DNA of 16,041 bases from positions 1-16,041 of the forward strand of contig DAOWGR010000004.1 in the NCBI GenBank assembly GCA_030637365.1, written 5' to 3'. Positions within the stretch are counted from its first letter, which is position 1, and each line of letters starts with the position of its first letter. Origin of the DNA: Elusimicrobiota bacterium (lineage in GTDB: Bacteria; Elusimicrobiota; Elusimicrobia; Elusimicrobiales; UBA9959). Below the pieces are notes generated by a model, which saw only the letters and a list, made by a program, of their open reading frames with translations, did no database searches and was not told the origin of the DNA. Positions 14,477-16,041 of this stretch are shown here, piece after piece. The translations under genes were made by a program, and so were the position numbers.

Positions 14477-15232
14477 TTATTTAATCAGTCTTTTAAAACT
14501 CGCAATCTCCATAGGATGAATTTCAATATCACCAAGCCCTCTCACTATGATCGCAACTTCTCCCTCCTTAAAAGACAATGACAAATACTGCGCTTCCTGA
14601 GGATTTAAAGCAAGACTTAAAACTCCTTTTTCGGAAAAAGCTTGCGCTTCGGCTTCTTTAGCGGACGCCGATTTTGCCTGACGCGCGCTAATCCCCTGTC
14701 CAAGGTTTGATCCCACGCCGAGAACAAGCACATTCTGCAGTATAGTTGCCGTAACATTGCTTTTTTTGCCATTTGACATTACGGCTGTGAATGTAACCAA
14801 CACATCTATCCTGTCACCCGGCTTTATGAGCCTGAGAATTTCATTGCCCATAGGCAAAATACAACCTCTATATCCAGGCGGAACTTTAACGCTAAGACCG
14901 GCTTTAGGACTCAAACTTACCAAAGAAGACTGCGTAATTTGATTGCCCTTGGGAATTCTTATCTGCGTAACAAGATTAACCACCATTTTAATATCCGAAG
15001 GAGAACGCACTTCATAGCCATCCTGTTGCATATATTTTCTCGGTATTTTAATTATTTCAACCAAATCTTCCTTTAAAACGGTTCTGGCGGGAAGATCATA
15101 CTTAGAGACCAAAACACGCCCCATTTCATAAGCGCGAGCAAGCGAACTCTTTTTTGAAGAAAGAACGCCCCAATAAATTGAAGCCGCGACTATAGCAAAA
15201 ATCATCGGTATTAAAACGCCTTTTTTTCCCAT
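14477..15232 (-). CDS. cpaB: CpaB/RcpC, Tad pilus assembly protein
   Basis: A 251-residue protein: one N-terminal membrane helix (about 5-24), then a SAF domain (about 38-104; VLVSKYDLPARTVLKEDLVE), then the RcpC/CpaB domain (about 113-240) including VPPGYRGCILPM (117-128) and LIKPGDRIDVLVTF (135-148). It is anchored in the inner membrane and faces the periplasm, where CpaB/RcpC supports the secretin channel. The length is usual for the family. A GGAG site precedes the ATG. It sits between the TadE-like gene and the secretin gene, the standard cpaB-cpaC order. An Ala/Lys/Glu-rich stretch (182-200) interrupts the domain and could be a flexible loop. Confidence 0.95.
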   Translation of the reverse strand: MGKKGVLIPMIFAIVAASIYWGVLSSKKSSLARAYEMGRVLVSKYDLPARTVLKEDLVEIIKIPRKYMQQDGYEVRSPSDIKMVVNLVTQIRIPKGNQITQSSLVSLSPKAGLSVKVPPGYRGCILPMGNEILRLIKPGDRIDVLVTFTAVMSNGKKSNVTATILQNVLVLGVGSNLGQGISARQAKSASAKEAEAQAFSEKGVLSLALNPQEAQYLSLSFKEGEVAIIVRGLGDIEIHPMEIASFKRLIK

Positions 15233-15315
15233 ATTATTTCTCCGTTGTTTAAATTCTAAACCATCAACATTACAACTTTATTAAATTTGTCTTATATCTT
15301 TAAGTACAACTTATA

Positions 15316-15397
15316 GAAGTCAGATGTCAGAGACCGGAAGTCAGAATCATAAGGAATTTCTTTTTATTTGTTTTCTTGCCTCTTGTTTCTTAATTTC
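15316..15397. repeat. Heptad-repeat element with a different unit, copy J
   Basis: Units in register: GAAGTCA, GATGTCA, GAGACCG, GAAGTCA, GAATCAT (15316-15350), then the core AAGGAATTTCTTT (15351-15363), then a pyrimidine-rich arm with CTTGCCTCTTGTTTCTTAAT reaching the tadE stop. The unit is AAGTCAG and not TAGTAAN, but period and core position match the other copies. Confidence 0.75.
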
Positions 15398-15907
15398 TTA
15401 CTGAAATATCGGTTTCTCTATCGGCATCCTTACTTTTACCACAATTTTTTTTCTTCCTTTGCTTCGCGGCGGGTCCGAAAGAAAATAATTGGCGCCGGGA
15501 AAAACAAGCTTCGCGCTGCATGTAAGGGAAACCACCAAATCTTCATTTATATGGCTGGCTCCCGTCGCTTGAACCTGCGGGTCGGCGCCGGTAGCTTCAG
15601 CCATCGGAGAAGGCTGTAATTTACAATTGATATTCATATCCCTTAAAACATTCTCCATCTTTTGAGTGGCGAAACCGATATTTGAAACCGAACTTGAACT
15701 GCCTCCTCTGGGCCCGGCAACCAAAGAACCTATCCTCGCAAGCTCATAAGCGGAATGATGATATAATATGGTTTGAAAAGCAAGATTTCCGAGTTCCATT
15801 ATAAAAAAAAGCATCAGAAAAAAAACCGGAAGAACCAACATCAATTCCACCGTAACTTGCCCCTTTAAAAGAGCTCCATAGAACCTATCCCGATTATGCC
15901 GAAACAT
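15398..15907 (-). CDS. TadE-like pseudopilin
   Basis: A 169-residue protein with a type IV prepilin-like start: a basic leader ending ALLKG, a Gly16-Gln17 cleavage junction, Glu21 at +5 of the mature chain, and a hydrophobic helix (about 20-42; LMLVLPVFFLMLFFIMELG). This is the TadE/TadF pattern (TadE-like domain). It would be processed by a prepilin peptidase not in this window and assemble as a minor pilus subunit in the inner membrane. The outer part contains C95 and C130, which could form a disulfide, and a Ser/Gly-rich loop (65-76). A weak ribosome-binding site precedes the ATG; the leader supports this start. It is the first Tad gene seen here; the major Flp pilin may be further upstream. 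Confidence 0.9.
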   Translation of the reverse strand: MFRHNRDRFYGALLKGQVTVELMLVLPVFFLMLFFIMELGNLAFQTILYHHSAYELARIGSLVAGPRGGSSSSVSNIGFATQKMENVLRDMNINCKLQPSPMAEATGADPQVQATGASHINEDLVVSLTCSAKLVFPGANYFLSDPPRSKGRKKIVVKVRMPIEKPIFQ

Positions 15908-15924
15908 TTTATTACCAAACCTTT

Positions 15925-16032
15925 GGTTCAGTAACGAGCAATTAGCAAATAGTAATCAGCAAATTAAAGAGACTCCAATTACTTTTTACCCGTTACCTGC
16001 CGTTACTCTTAGTGATTGCCCCCGCCTGAACC
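15925..16032. repeat. Two-armed heptad-repeat element, copy K
   Basis: This is the most complete copy. Outer ends are GGTTCAG (15925-15931) and CTGAACC (16026-16032). Left arm: CAGTAAC, GAGCAAT, TAGCAAA, TAGTAAT, CAGCAAA (15929-15963). Core: TTAAAGAGACTCC (15964-15976). Right arm: TTACTTT, TTACCCG, TTACCTG, then CCG, then TTACTCT (15979-16009). The gap upstream of the pseudopilin gene (15908-16041) is almost entirely this element, and no gene or promoter is seen. Confidence 0.88.
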
Positions 16033-16041
16033 TAAACTTCC

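Overview
The window looks like chromosomal DNA of an AT-rich, diderm (outer-membrane-bearing), probably uncultured bacterium. The diderm call rests on a secretin, several signal peptides and a Tad (tight adherence) secretion locus. The standard genetic code fits every gene. The intergenic repeats and the odd Tad protein architectures suggest a deep lineage such as Omnitrophota or Elusimicrobiota, but that is a weak guess from style and not a phylogenetic result. Every gene I can support is on the minus strand, so transcription runs from high to low coordinates. No tRNA, rRNA, CRISPR array, transposase or phage gene was seen.

Region 1, about 16041 down to 6862, is a Tad/Flp pilus assembly operon. 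In transcription order it holds a TadE-like pseudopilin (15398-15907), CpaB/RcpC (14477-15232), a very short secretin of the CpaC/RcpA type (13542-14270), a fused TadZ-TadA ATPase (11178-13388), a TadB-like inner-membrane protein with a large exported N-terminal extension (9398-10945), TadC (8473-9363) and an exported TPR protein (7029-8345). It is closed by a rho-independent terminator at about 6862-6888. The major Flp pilin, prepilin peptidase and TadF/TadG are not here and may lie beyond position 16041.

Region 2, 6583 down to 1919, is a sensory and regulatory cluster. It holds a kinase-less membrane sensor with HAMP and PAS-like parts (5468-6583), a small two-helix membrane protein (4859-5155), an OmpR/PhoB-type winged-helix regulator whose receiver has lost its phosphorylation site and carries an insertion (3881-4654), a normal stand-alone receiver (3378-3755), and an exported protein with thioredoxin-like folds (1944-3377). 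The last two abut exactly (TAG then ATG). A strong terminator overlaps the last stop codon. Region 3, 1-1716, is a membrane sensor histidine kinase cut off by the left edge of the window. It could phosphorylate the stand-alone receiver, and the regulators may control the neighbouring pilus, but this is inferred from proximity only.

The most unusual structure is between the genes. Every gap longer than about 100 bp carries a related palindromic element. One or both arms are short degenerate tandem repeats, mostly of 7 bp (TTACTRA on one side, TAGTAAN on the other), and they flank a core close to AAGGAAACTCCTT. Where they occur in the TTACTRA form, the arrays start within a few bases of the upstream gene's stop codon. 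About a dozen copies occur in 16 kb, and their heptamer sequences differ from gap to gap while the period and core persist. I regard this dispersed heptad-palindrome family as the best candidate here for something undescribed.
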